From: Nostoc sp. LEGE 06077
GTDB taxonomy: Bacteria; Cyanobacteriota; Cyanobacteriia; Cyanobacteriales; Nostocaceae
Length of the DNA stretch: 64,000 nucleotides
Direction of reading: 5' to 3'
NCBI RefSeq assembly: GCF_015207705.1
Contig: NZ_JADEWI010000009.1
Location: forward strand, 1-64,000
Part shown: in pieces, positions 55,096-63,700 of the stretch
Layout of the letters: every line of letters starts with the position of its first letter
Position numbering within the stretch: position 1 is the first letter of the stretch
Program-made: the position numbers and the translations under genes
Notes under the pieces: model-generated
What the model was told of the DNA's origin: nothing
Databases searched by the model: none
Seen by the model: only the letters and a program-made list of their open reading frames with translations

Positions 55096-55204
55096 AAATA
55101 CTGCGGTTGGAGATTTTAAGCGATCGCCCCAACTAAAAACCTGACAGGTGACACTGCTAAAATACCTTATGACACGCAGCGACTCACCCGCCACCCTCAC
55201 AGCC

Positions 55205-57529
55205 ATGACTACAACCATTGACTTTCTCAGTCACCTTAATCCTAGTCAACGTCAAGCAGTAGAACACTATTGTGGCCCGTTGTTAGTTGTGGCTGGTGCT
55301 GGTTCTGGTAAAACCCGCGCACTGACTTACCGCATCGCTAACTTAATTCTCAAACACCGTGTGAATCCTGAAAATATCCTGGCGGTGACTTTCACCAACA
55401 AAGCCGCGCGGGAAATGAAAGAACGCATTCAAAAGCTGTTTGCGGAACAATTGGCGACGACACAGTATGGTAAAAGATTTGAGTTATTAGAAGAATACGA
55501 ACAGACGAAGTTGCGATCGCAAGTTTACCGCACCTATATCAAAGAGTTGTGGTGTGGCACTTTCCACAGTTTATTTTCGCGCATTCTGCGGTTTGATATC
55601 GAAAAATATCAAGATGAAAAAGGCCGGAAATGGAATCGGAATTTTTCTATTTTCGACGAATCTGATGCCCAAAGTTTAGTTAAAGAAATCGTCACTAAAC
55701 AATTAAACCTCGACGATAAAAAATTTGAACCGCGTTCTGTCCGCTACGCTATCAGTAACGCCAAAAACCAAGGTTTGTCACCCCAAGACTTTGAAAAAGA
55801 CCAACCCAACTATCGCGGACGGGTAATTGCTCAAGTCTACAATTCCTATCAAGATAAACTCGCCCAAAACAACGCACTAGATTTTGACGATTTAATTCTT
55901 GTACCAACTAAGTTATTTCAACAAAACGAGCAAGTCTTAGGTTATTGGCATCGCAAATTTTGTCATATTTTGGTAGATGAATATCAAGATACCAACCGCA
56001 CTCAGTATGACTTAATTAGATTGTTAGTTACAAATGGCGAAGATAGAAAAAGTGAATGGAATTGGCAAAATCGCTCAGTCTTTGTCGTAGGTGATGCGGA
56101 TCAATCAATTTATAGTTTTCGGATGGCAGACTTTACCATTTTGCTGGAATTTCAGAACGACTTCGGCGATGGTTTGCCCGATGAAGATACCCGCACAATG
56201 GTGAAGTTAGAAGAAAACTATCGCTCTTGTGAAAATATTTTACAGGCTGCGAATGAATTAATTGAAAATAACACTCAACGGATTGATAAAGTTCTCAAGC
56301 CAACGCGGGGAAGTGGTGAACAAATTCATTGTCATAAAGCTGATGATGAACTTGCAGAAGCGCATTTTGTAATTCGCCAAATTCAGACTTTAGAACATCA
56401 ACATCCGGAATTAAATTGGGGTAGTTTTGCTATTTTGTATCGCACTAACGCCCAATCTCGCCCCTTTGAAGAATTATTAGTCAGAAATCAAATTCCTTAT
56501 ACAGTAGTAGGTGGGATGAAATTTTATGACCGCAAAGAAATTAAAGATGTGATAGCTTATTTAAGAGCGATCGCTAACCCATCAGATACAGTTAGTTTAC
56601 TGCGCGTGATTAATACTCCCAGGCGGGGAATTGGTAAAGCCACCATTGATAACTTAATTAACGCCTCTCAACAATTAGGTGTGAGCTTGTGGGAAATTCT
56701 CAGCGATGAAACATCTGTAAATACATTAGCTGGGCGTTCAGCAAAAGCGGTAAATAATTTTGGACAAATGATTGGCCGTTATCAAGAACAAGTCGCCACA
56801 GTTCCAGTTTCCGAAATTGTTATGGGTTTATTAGAAGATTCTGGTTACGTCAAAGATTTGCACAGTCAAGGTACAGATGAAGCCGAAGACAGAATTCAAA
56901 ACGTTCAGGAACTTTATAACGCCGTTTTGCAGTTTCAAGAAGAAAATGAAGAAGTTTCCTTAACAGCCTTTTTGCAAAGTACCGCCTTGAGTTCTGATTT
57001 AGATAATTTAAAAGAAGGACAAACAGCGGTTTCCTTGATGACTCTCCACGCTTCTAAAGGATTGGAATTTCCTGTAGTCTTTTTGGTAGGGTTAGAACAA
57101 GGCTTATTCCCCAATTACCGTTCCATGAATGACCCCGCAGCCTTAGAAGAAGAACGTCGCTTGTGTTATGTGGGAATTACCCGCGCCCAAGAACGATTAC
57201 ATTTATCACACGCCCGCGAACGTCGGTTGTATGGTTCACGGGAACCTGCATTGCGATCGCAGTTTCTTGATGAATTACCCCCAGAATTATTAACTAGCAA
57301 CAATAAAAGCCGACAAACTTACACCAAAACTACCGCAACAAATCACGAACAGCCACAAGGAGCGCACAATTGGCAAGTTGGCGATCAAGTGCTACATAAA
57401 ACCTTTGGGATTGGTGAAATAACTCACATTTTCGGTGAAGGAAATAAAATCTCTGTGGCGATTAAGTTTGCTAGTTTAGGACAAAAAATTATTGACCCTA
57501 GAATAGCCCAATTGCAAAAAATAGATTGA
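55205..57529 (+). CDS. UvrD/PcrA-type ATP-dependent DNA helicase
   Basis: This 774-residue SF1A helicase has Walker A GAGSGKT at residues 31-37, motif II VDEYQDTN, motif III VGDADQSIYSFR, motif V VSLMTLHASKGLEFPVVFL and motif VI YVGITRAQERL. It unwinds DNA in repair and replication restart. The C-terminal tail with WQVGDQVLHKTFGIGEI is a Tudor-like domain of PcrA-type helicases. ATGs at 55148, 55169 and 55205 are possible; the last fits homologues best. Confidence 0.93.
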   Translation: MTTTIDFLSHLNPSQRQAVEHYCGPLLVVAGAGSGKTRALTYRIANLILKHRVNPENILAVTFTNKAAREMKERIQKLFAEQLATTQYGKRFELLEEYEQTKLRSQVYRTYIKELWCGTFHSLFSRILRFDIEKYQDEKGRKWNRNFSIFDESDAQSLVKEIVTKQLNLDDKKFEPRSVRYAISNAKNQGLSPQDFEKDQPNYRGRVIAQVYNSYQDKLAQNNALDFDDLILVPTKLFQQNEQVLGYWHRKFCHILVDEYQDTNRTQYDLIRLLVTNGEDRKSEWNWQNRSVFVVGDADQSIYSFRMADFTILLEFQNDFGDGLPDEDTRTMVKLEENYRSCENILQAANELIENNTQRIDKVLKPTRGSGEQIHCHKADDELAEAHFVIRQIQTLEHQHPELNWGSFAILYRTNAQSRPFEELLVRNQIPYTVVGGMKFYDRKEIKDVIAYLRAIANPSDTVSLLRVINTPRRGIGKATIDNLINASQQLGVSLWEILSDETSVNTLAGRSAKAVNNFGQMIGRYQEQVATVPVSEIVMGLLEDSGYVKDLHSQGTDEAEDRIQNVQELYNAVLQFQEENEEVSLTAFLQSTALSSDLDNLKEGQTAVSLMTLHASKGLEFPVVFLVGLEQGLFPNYRSMNDPAALEEERRLCYVGITRAQERLHLSHARERRLYGSREPALRSQFLDELPPELLTSNNKSRQTYTKTTATNHEQPQGAHNWQVGDQVLHKTFGIGEITHIFGEGNKISVAIKFASLGQKIIDPRIAQLQKID

Positions 57530-57538
57530 TTAAAGTTA

Positions 57539-57598
57539 GGTGGGTAATGCTGAGAAGGTGGTCAAAGCCTAATTTTTACCTTGTGAACATTGCCCACC
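57539..57598 (+). terminator. Possible terminator after the helicase gene
   Basis: GGTGGGTAATG (57539-57549) and CATTGCCCACC (57588-57598) pair over 11 bases with one G-U, but the loop is 38 nt and no T run follows. It may be a degenerate repeat rather than a terminator. Confidence 0.35.
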
Positions 57599-57638
57599 CG
57601 ACAATTAATAAAAGAAAGATAAAGTGCTTCTTGAAAGA

Positions 57639-57998
57639 TTAGCCAAACCAATGAGATGCAACTAAAGTTGGATCGACTGTTTCGGGAATGTATCGGTGAA
57701 CATCCTCCACTTGCTCACACAAAACTTTTTCAATCCCTTGGCGAATAATTGATTCTATTTGTAATGTGCTTTCTAAAGAACGACGCAAAGATTCTGAACA
57801 AGTAAATTCTGCTTTTTCTGCTTCATCAACTGTGATGTATTGATTGGGAATCCTGCTTAAAATATAAGCAATGAGAGTTTGCTTAATATCAGGATTGGCA
57901 AAAGCTTCCTGATATGGGTGGTGTGGATAAGTTTCCAAAATACTCTCAAGCTCTTGAACAACTAAGGATATTGTGAGATTAAGGAGAGTTTTAGTCAT
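57639..57998 (-). CDS. ComFB-like family protein
   Basis: This 119-residue helical protein has the ComFB-type pattern NLTISLVVQELESILE, then IAYILSRIPNQYITVDE and a C-terminal IRQGIEKVLCEQVEDVH. ComFB proteins are named for the Bacillus competence operon, and cyanobacterial relatives have been linked to cyclic-dinucleotide binding. The binding residues cannot be confirmed here. It converges on the helicase gene. Confidence 0.65.
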   Translation of the reverse strand: MTKTLLNLTISLVVQELESILETYPHHPYQEAFANPDIKQTLIAYILSRIPNQYITVDEAEKAEFTCSESLRRSLESTLQIESIIRQGIEKVLCEQVEDVHRYIPETVDPTLVASHWFG

Positions 57999-58195
57999 TT
58001 TAAATCGCCTCTCTAAATTTGATCTTTGATGTGAGACACCAAAATATAATGGCGTTTTGATAAATTAGTAAATATAATTCAGGAACAAAAATTGATTATT
58101 AATAGAATATATAGTAGGTGACAGAGTGAACAGTCTTCTATTATCTAAGTTTGATAGCTTACTAATTTCCTAACTACCTTGGCGACAGCTAGATT

Positions 58196-58591
58196 TTAGC
58201 AATGAGAGGGAATTAAACCTAGATTGATAGTGTGTTGTAGAGCTTTTTCAAAATCAATTCCTTGTTTAGTGGCAATATATAAAAGTACTATTGTGGCTGA
58301 ACGGATAGAATCATCACAATGAATTAAAGTTGGTTTGGATGATCGATTGATAACTTGAAAGATATCCAGAGCAGATTGATGATTAATTTCGCACAGGTTT
58401 GTAGGAAAATTAATATACTGTAATCCTAACAACTCAACTTTTGCTTGTTCGTTGTCTAATGAACTTGTTTCCTCTGGCGATCGCAGATTGAGTATGGACT
58501 TATAACCACTATCAGCTAATTGCTGTAACTGATCTAATGTAATTTGTCCGGCGATCGCTAACTCATCATTAATTTTCCTAACAGTAATCAT
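58196..58591 (-). CDS. DUF442/BLH-type tyrosine-phosphatase-like protein
   Basis: This 131-residue protein has the beta-lactamase-hydrolase-domain pattern: VRKINDELAIAGQITLDQLQQ, YKSILNLRSPEE, and the P-loop LIHCDDSIRSA (Cys-x4-Arg). The fold is that of dual-specificity phosphatases; the substrate is unknown, and members are linked to sulfide metabolism or protein phosphatase activity in other bacteria. The ATG at 58591 follows AAGGTGG; the GTG three codons upstream overlaps that site. Confidence 0.78.
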   Translation of the reverse strand: MITVRKINDELAIAGQITLDQLQQLADSGYKSILNLRSPEETSSLDNEQAKVELLGLQYINFPTNLCEINHQSALDIFQVINRSSKPTLIHCDDSIRSATIVLLYIATKQGIDFEKALQHTINLGLIPSHC

Positions 58592-58641
58592 GGTTTCCAC
58601 CTTAGTTTAGTCGGGCGACTTACTTAGCCGCCCATATAAGC

Positions 58642-58809
58642 TTAATGTCTATGTTTATCATCAGCTACGTCGCCTTCAAAAGGTTGAATTCCCGTTGCTG
58701 GGTAGTTATCATCTCTAGGGGCAAAGATTCTTTTGACTGCACCGAAGATATAGGTAGTTACTTGCGTTGCACCATTTGTAATTGATTGGATTTTCTGAGA
58801 AATAGACAT
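58642..58809 (-). CDS. Small conserved cyanobacterial protein, 55 aa
   Basis: This 55-residue protein reads MSISQKIQSITNGATQ at its start and ends NYPATGIQPFEGD followed by VADDKHRH. The amphipathic N-terminus and the NYPATGIQPFEG block look like a small family I have seen annotated only as hypothetical in cyanobacteria. It has a strong ribosome site (AGGAG, eight bases upstream). Confidence 0.75.
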   Translation of the reverse strand: MSISQKIQSITNGATQVTTYIFGAVKRIFAPRDDNYPATGIQPFEGDVADDKHRH

Positions 58810-58864
58810 ATATTATTCTCCTAATTTATTGTGTAAAAACTTCATTGATTACTAAACAAATTTC

Positions 58865-59158
58865 TTACTCATTAATTTTGAATTCTGAATTTTGAATCAA
58901 GTATTCTTCGTCGATATTCATTAGCTCATTGTCTATTTCTAAACACCTATCTAAGAAGATGATTGTGTCATAGTTACAGCATCTCTCTAATAACTTAATC
59001 GTGTCATAATTCCAGCTTTGTTCTAATTTTTCGCGGAGATGATAAATTTGCCAAAACTTGAATGGGTTTAAAAATGTCTTGTGGCTCAAAAGTGGTTGAT
59101 TGAGAAAATGCCATAAAACAATACATTTTTTTAAGACATAATGAATATTGTTAGACAT
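58865..59158 (-). CDS. Hypothetical helical protein, 97 aa
   Basis: The frame encodes a mostly helical protein with a cadence of repeats (NYDTIKLLERC, then NYDTIIFLDRC). The C-terminal EYLIQNSEFKINE comes from low-complexity sequence with TTGAATTCTGAA-type repeats. No ribosome site is clear, and I do not recognise it. It may be a real short gene between two supported ones, or a chance frame. Confidence 0.4.
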   Translation of the reverse strand: MSNNIHYVLKKCIVLWHFLNQPLLSHKTFLNPFKFWQIYHLREKLEQSWNYDTIKLLERCCNYDTIIFLDRCLEIDNELMNIDEEYLIQNSEFKINE

Positions 59159-59177
59159 AGTATTGCAGTTTGATAAA

Positions 59178-59837
59178 TCAAGAAATCGAAAAATCTTCTA
59201 CAAATTGTAGCCGCGTTATTGGTTGTCGCAAAATTAGTCCTTCACCACCGAGAGGATGATCTGTATCAATTGGTTGCCCTGCAACGGAGACAAAAACTTT
59301 AGCGGTCGAGTCAATACTAGTAGCAGTATATATGACCTGTGCTAAACGATAAGCCATTGAAGTACTACCACCCCCGTGACTAAATTCTGGCGATAGATTG
59401 ATATAAATTCCTGCTGTTGTAACTCGCATATCTAATAACTTTGTACCTGAAGGAATCGTTGTACTCAGTTCAGCAGCTTGAGGGCTATTAAATAAATGAG
59501 TAAATGCTACTTTTAAAGCTTCTTCTGATGTTGAGGCAGCTTTTACAGTTACAGATTGAGGTACTAAATGAATATGGTTATTATCAAATTTCAACCAATA
59601 AGTTTGTGGTTTTATTTGTACGACGTTTTTTGTCGATTTTGGTGTAACGGCTGTTACTCTTTGCGGTACAACTGCTGGTAAATTATTTACTTGTGTTGGT
59701 GGAGTTTGTTGATTAATTGATGTTGGCTTTGTTGTTTGCCAAGTCCACCACGCAGTCCCCCCAGATACCGCCAAGGTAACTAGTGCAAAACCGATGAGCG
59801 CTTCTCGATATACTGGATAGTTGCGTTGGGTTTTCAT
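59178..59837 (-). CDS. GerMN domain-containing protein
   Basis: This 219-residue protein has an N-terminal membrane anchor (about residues 10-32, ALIGFALVTLAVSGGTAWW) and a GerMN domain: FTHLFNSPQAAELSTTIP, SGTKLLDMRVTTAGIYINLS, and a conserved SMAYRLAQVIYTAT. The domain occurs in spore-germination and peptidoglycan-associated proteins and is common in cyanobacteria. The start MKTQRNY at 59837 is six bases after AGGAG; the upstream M is rejected. Confidence 0.85.
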   Translation of the reverse strand: MKTQRNYPVYREALIGFALVTLAVSGGTAWWTWQTTKPTSINQQTPPTQVNNLPAVVPQRVTAVTPKSTKNVVQIKPQTYWLKFDNNHIHLVPQSVTVKAASTSEEALKVAFTHLFNSPQAAELSTTIPSGTKLLDMRVTTAGIYINLSPEFSHGGGSTSMAYRLAQVIYTATSIDSTAKVFVSVAGQPIDTDHPLGGEGLILRQPITRLQFVEDFSIS

Positions 59838-60008
59838 AACAAACTCCTGTAACTCCTCTAGGAGAGAACAAACATCAGACAGATGTGTGCTGAAGTTTGT
59901 TCTTAGAGGAGATGAGATTGAGTCAACCAATAAAAGCGATCGCTAATATTATCTACACCTTTAATTTAGAAGAACAATTTGAGGAACTTGTGAGGAACAG
60001 CAACAGAA

Positions 60009-60617
60009 TTACAATTTTGGTTTTTTGCTATTAGGTTTAGGTGTAGACCGACGCACGGGAGTTGACACTTTGCGTTTCTTGACTTTGCTAGTTGCAACTA
60101 AACCGCGAATTCCCTGCTTTTGCATTCGCTTATATGCGGAACCACCCCAATCACTCAGAGAATGACTCATCGCGCCGAGTTCCAACCCCAAAAATAGAGA
60201 CAGATATTCTGTACCATAACCAACAAGCGATCGCTCGATATTTTTACCCAAAGCTTGCCAATTCAAGGCTGTGTTCCCCAGCTTTTCGACAATCACCAAG
60301 ACGATTAATGCGGTGATCGCCAGCACGCAGGAAAGGTAAATTACCCGCAGCGTTGTGCCAATAATCGGCCCGTGTGATAAGAACGAACGATGACGTAAGC
60401 TTTTTTGATAAGGTAGCCAAATCCAGCGCAAGTAGCCCCAGCGTTGATATTGCCGAGAGTAAATATCTAAGTCGGGGCCAAACATCAGACCACCAAACAT
60501 AAACCCACCAGCCACTAGCAGAGTCACACTGCTACTACGGGTCTGCCAAAAAGCTCCACCCGCCACCAACGGCAAAGCCCATAGAGTAATGCGATCATGC
60601 GTTTGACCAGAGGGCAT
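60009..60617 (-). CDS. DUF2227 putative metal-binding membrane protein
   Basis: This 202-residue protein has the family start MPSGQTHDRITLWALP, then GPDLDIYSRQYQRWGYLRW, SLRHRSFLSHGPIIG, and GAMSHSLSDWGGSAYKR. These His/Asp residues suggest a metal-dependent membrane hydrolase. Three or four membrane helices are visible. The tail is lysine/proline-rich. Its start is about 90 bases from the divergent tRNA-Val gene. Confidence 0.85.
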   Translation of the reverse strand: MPSGQTHDRITLWALPLVAGGAFWQTRSSSVTLLVAGGFMFGGLMFGPDLDIYSRQYQRWGYLRWIWLPYQKSLRHRSFLSHGPIIGTTLRVIYLSCVLAITALIVLVIVEKLGNTALNWQALGKNIERSLVGYGTEYLSLFLGLELGAMSHSLSDWGGSAYKRMQKQGIRGLVATSKVKKRKVSTPVRRSTPKPNSKKPKL

Positions 60618-60709
60618 TTACAGGTTCTCAAAAAGAAGTAAAAATTTTTTCTCAAAAATACTAGCGCGATTCAAAAGATTTTGCTATATTGATTGTTAGT
60701 GAAATGAAC

Positions 60710-60782
<73 letters not shown>

Positions 60783-60787
60783 TATAT

Positions 60788-60812
60788 AAAAGCCGCTTCT
60801 CGCGGCTTTTTG
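60788..60812 (+). terminator. tRNA-Val terminator
   Basis: GCCGC and GCGGC form a 5-bp GC stem with a TTCTC loop, preceded by AAAA and followed by TTTTT, so the stem can extend by A-T pairs. It begins six bases past the tRNA. Confidence 0.88.
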
Positions 60813-60897
60813 TGATTTTATCCATAACTTTGCCACAACGGCAAGCTGATGCTTCCAATGAAAAGCGTCAGAGTTATGGCTCCAACTTTTGAATGTT

Positions 60898-61194
60898 TTA
60901 TTCTTCCTCCCCAAGCTCACCAAGAGCATCATCAAATTTTTTGATGATGTCGAGTAACTTTTAGACAACTCGCGCAAAGATTTTTTTACGATCTAATAAT
61001 TTTGGTTTTTCGTTACAAGCACTCAGCACAGTTTCTCTTAATGGCTCTTTCCCTGAAAACTTATAGTCGGCAATCATTTGATTAAGGGCTTCGATCTTGA
61101 GATTTTCCTCTATACAGAGTTGCTGAATTGCTTCAATACGTTCTTGAGTCCAGAAGTCTTGGAAGACGGTTGCGACTTTTTCTTCGGGCGATCG
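60898..61194 (-). pseudogene. Type I restriction R subunit (HsdR) C-terminal remnant
   Basis: One frame reads EKVATVFQDFWTQERIEAIQQ, then EALNQMIADYKFSGKEPLRE, KPKLLDRKKIFARVV, a stop at 60961-60963, and KLLDIIKKFDDALGELGEEE to a final stop. It matches the HsdR tail. There is no catalytic or helicase part here, and another stop limits the 5' side at 61195-61197. Confidence 0.7.
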
Positions 61195-61294
61195 CTAGCA
61201 CCGCCAGTGGTGTCTAAGAAACGTAAGATTAACACATAAGATGATTCGTTTGTACAGTGCGTCAGTCCTATTTAGGCTATTATTTGCAGTGTTC

Positions 61295-61585
61295 TCAGTG
61301 CTTAGGGAGATCTCCCTCTTCTGTCACTTTCCGAAATAAGCAGTCTGAATTGGCTATAAAATGATGTAATGATTGGGCTGAGTTTATACTTACTACTTTT
61401 GCTATCTCTGGTAATGATTTTCTTTTGATTGGAGAAATTATCCCTAAGTGTAAATATTTGAAACATTCATAATTTCTTACTTCTTTGAATAGGTCTTTGT
61501 ACTCTGCACAATATTCATCTACGAGCGCAACTGTTGGCTGGGCATCTCTTGCCAAATGTTTCAGGATTTGTAGTTCTACATCCAT
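61295..61585 (-). pseudogene. IS701-type transposase N-terminal remnant
   Basis: The 96-codon frame reads MDVELQILKHLARDAQPTVA, LVDEYCAEYKDLFKEVRNYE, FKYLHLGIISPIKRKSLPEI and AQSLHHFIANSDC. The match to the N-terminus of IS701-family transposases ends after HHFIANSD; the remaining codons come from the IS-end-like 29-mer at 61315-61343. An internal deletion joining the 5' end to the element end would explain it. Confidence 0.7.
61315..61343 (-). repeat. IS-end-like sequence, inverted copy of 99-127
   Basis: This 29-mer is the reverse complement of 99-127 and encodes the aberrant tail of the transposase remnant. A diverged version with GGACACTGACACAAGAGGGA is at about 61638-61661. Confidence 0.55.
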
Positions 61586-61659
61586 TGCCCTGCTTACCTT
61601 CCAGAGTTTTTTCTTTTAATCCTTTTATTCAGAATACTCGGACACTGACACAAGAGGGA

Positions 61660-61809
61660 TTAGTAGCCTGAAATTTCTGAAAGTATGCCCAGATATAAGA
61701 ATTTGAAGGCTTCAAAATGCCTCACGTCCTCAAACAATGAATAATAGTGTTGGCAATAGTTATCTATGAATGCCACTGTGCTTACTGGCTGTCTGCGCGG
61801 CCTAACCAT
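61660..61809 (-). pseudogene. Second IS701-type transposase N-terminal remnant
   Basis: A 49-codon frame reads MVRPRRQPVSTVAFIDNYCQ, YYSLFEDVRHFEAFKFLYLG and ILSEISGY before a stop. It aligns with the first remnant (DNYCQHYYSLFEDVR versus DEYCAEYKDLFKEVR) but is diverged, so it came from a different element of the same family. Confidence 0.65.
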
Positions 61810-61949
61810 CCCTCTTACTTACTATTTAGGGTTTTCTTTCTGATTATACTTTTCCCGTAGTCAAAACAGAGGGATTAATAGTGATTTAGATAAATTCTGG
61901 AAAATTATGTGCTAAGAGATTTGTAACATCACTTACTTAAAGTAAAGTA

Positions 61950-62321
61950 ATGGTTTTGCGATATACTGAAGTATTCGTGGCGATCGCCACAGTTAATCTA
62001 AAAAATTTAGTAAATTTCTATACCCAATTGTTCAGTGAAAAACCTAGTAATTTGATTCCCAATGTTTATGCAGAGTTTCAACTGACGGGTTTGCGATTAG
62101 GAATTTTTCAACCGAAAAAAAGTCACGAGTTGGAATTTGAAAACTCAACTAAAAGTAGAATAAGTTTGTGCTTAGAGGTGAGTAATTTAGAAACTGCGAT
62201 CGCTCATCTCACAAATCTAGGGTATCCTCCACCAGGCGAAATCTCCGTTGTTTCCCACGGAAGAGAAATTTATGCTTACGATCCTGAAGGTAATCGTTTG
62301 ATTCTGCATGAAGGAAAATAA
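61950..62321 (+). CDS. VOC-family glyoxalase/bleomycin-resistance-like protein
   Basis: This 123-residue protein has the single-domain VOC layout: VFVAIATVNLKNLVNFYTQLF, AEFQLTGLRLGIF, RISLCLEVSNLETAIAHL and YAYDPEGNRLILHE. No substrate is inferable. A heptamer repeat and the ylqF gene follow. Confidence 0.85.
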   Translation: MVLRYTEVFVAIATVNLKNLVNFYTQLFSEKPSNLIPNVYAEFQLTGLRLGIFQPKKSHELEFENSTKSRISLCLEVSNLETAIAHLTNLGYPPPGEISVVSHGREIYAYDPEGNRLILHEGK

Positions 62322-62408
62322 CTGCTATGGCTGCGCTGAGAGCGGTAGCGGGAGTTGAGCAGCGTGCTGAGATAATCGTCATTTGTTTTTTGTCAAGGGA
62401 CAAAATTT

Positions 62409-62432
62409 TATACTTTACACTTCATACTTTTT
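62409..62432. repeat. Heptanucleotide repeat (ACTTTAC/ACTTCAT)
   Basis: Three degenerate 7-mers of the ACTTCAT family lie four bases before the ylqF start codon, in place of a clear ribosome site. Confidence 0.65.
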
Positions 62433-62435
62433 TCT

Positions 62436-63320
62436 ATGGCTATTACAAACAACTACAAATTAAACCTGATCCAATGGTATCCAGGTCATATTGCTAAGGC
62501 GGAAAAGAATCTCAAAGAACAGCTAAAAGTGGTAGATGTGGTGTTGGAAGTTCGGGATGCGAGGATTCCTTTGGCTACGAACCACCCGCAAATTGGTGAA
62601 TGGGTGGGAAGCAAAACGCGGATTTTGGTATTGAACCGCTTAGATATGATTACACCCCAATTGCAATCGCTATGGACAAATTGGTTTAGAAGTCAAGGAG
62701 AAGCGCCTTATTTTACCAATGCCCAACATGGTCAAGGTGTAATTGCTATTTCTAAAGCCGCCCAAGCTGCGGGAGTTGAACTGAATAAAAAAAGATGCGA
62801 TCGCGGAATGTTACCGCGTCCTGTACGGGCTGTGGTGATTGGTTTTCCTAACGTTGGCAAATCAGCTTTAATTAACCGACTTTTGGGACGACGCGTCGTA
62901 GAAAGTGCTGCACGTCCAGGGGTAACACGTAGCTTACGTTGGGTACGTATATCTGACCAGTTAGAATTACTCGATGCGCCTGGTGTGATTCCTTCTCGCT
63001 TAGAAAACCAAGATGCAGCTTTGAAGTTAGCAATTTGCGATGACATTGGTCAAGCATCTTATGATAATCAACTCGTAGCATCTGCATTAGTAGATTTCCT
63101 GAACGAAATTCATATTACTGCGAATCATTTATTACCAGATTCACCGCTACAGTTACGCTATGCACTAGACTCTACACCCTATACTGGAGAATCTTATTTG
63201 GAACTTTTGGCAGAACACCGTTACAAAGGTGATATCGAACGCGCTGCGAGGCAACTTTTAACAGATTATCGCAAAGGTTTATTAGGGACAATTCCTCTGG
63301 AATTACCACCGAATTTATAA
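62436..63320 (+). CDS. Ribosome biogenesis GTPase YlqF (RbgA)
   Basis: This 294-residue circularly permuted GTPase begins LIQWYPGHIAKAEKNLKEQL, has G4 (LNRLDM) near residue 67 before G1 (GFPNVGKS) near 136, and G3 in LLDAPGVI. RbgA helps 50S subunit maturation. The helical C-terminus (YLELLAEHRYKGD) is typical. It starts at an ATG directly after a heptamer repeat. Confidence 0.92.
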   Translation: MAITNNYKLNLIQWYPGHIAKAEKNLKEQLKVVDVVLEVRDARIPLATNHPQIGEWVGSKTRILVLNRLDMITPQLQSLWTNWFRSQGEAPYFTNAQHGQGVIAISKAAQAAGVELNKKRCDRGMLPRPVRAVVIGFPNVGKSALINRLLGRRVVESAARPGVTRSLRWVRISDQLELLDAPGVIPSRLENQDAALKLAICDDIGQASYDNQLVASALVDFLNEIHITANHLLPDSPLQLRYALDSTPYTGESYLELLAEHRYKGDIERAARQLLTDYRKGLLGTIPLELPPNL

Positions 63321-63700
63321 ACAGGTATTCCCGACATTTTTTGAGCGATAATTTTGGACTTGTGTGTACACCGCAGCCCTGATAGGGAAGGGGTTGGGAG
63401 AAATTTGCACAACAAAACAAATGACTGATGCAAAAATGCGATCGCATTCTCTATACTTTGAGACACTACCCAAGAGGTCATCAAAATACCAGAATTATTG
63501 GCAGGTTGTCATTATAGAGACTAAAGGCGATGTCCCCGACGGGCTTTGCCTACGCGCAATACATGAGTCTTATTTAATTTAGTATAAACAGTTGTCGGAA
63601 TGTCATTAACAGTGTCATAAAGATAAGGTAAAGGATTTATCCTGGGTATCCTTTATGTTAGAGATGCTTCCCTAGCTTCCAGGATAAATAAACCATACTC
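63321..63700. other. Intergenic region
   Basis: About 380 bases between ylqF and an FHA gene. It contains the sequence GATGTCCCCGACGGGCTTTG followed by CCTACGC, resembling a common cyanobacterial short repeat, and a HIP1 site. No gene is supported. Confidence 0.45.

Noticed and set aside
61020-61040. ACTCAGCAC word as another heptamer array
   Set aside because: A single occurrence inside the HsdR relic; no tandem repetition.
63364-63582. 72-residue open frame downstream of ylqF
   Set aside because: It crosses a common repeat and shows no protein-like pattern.
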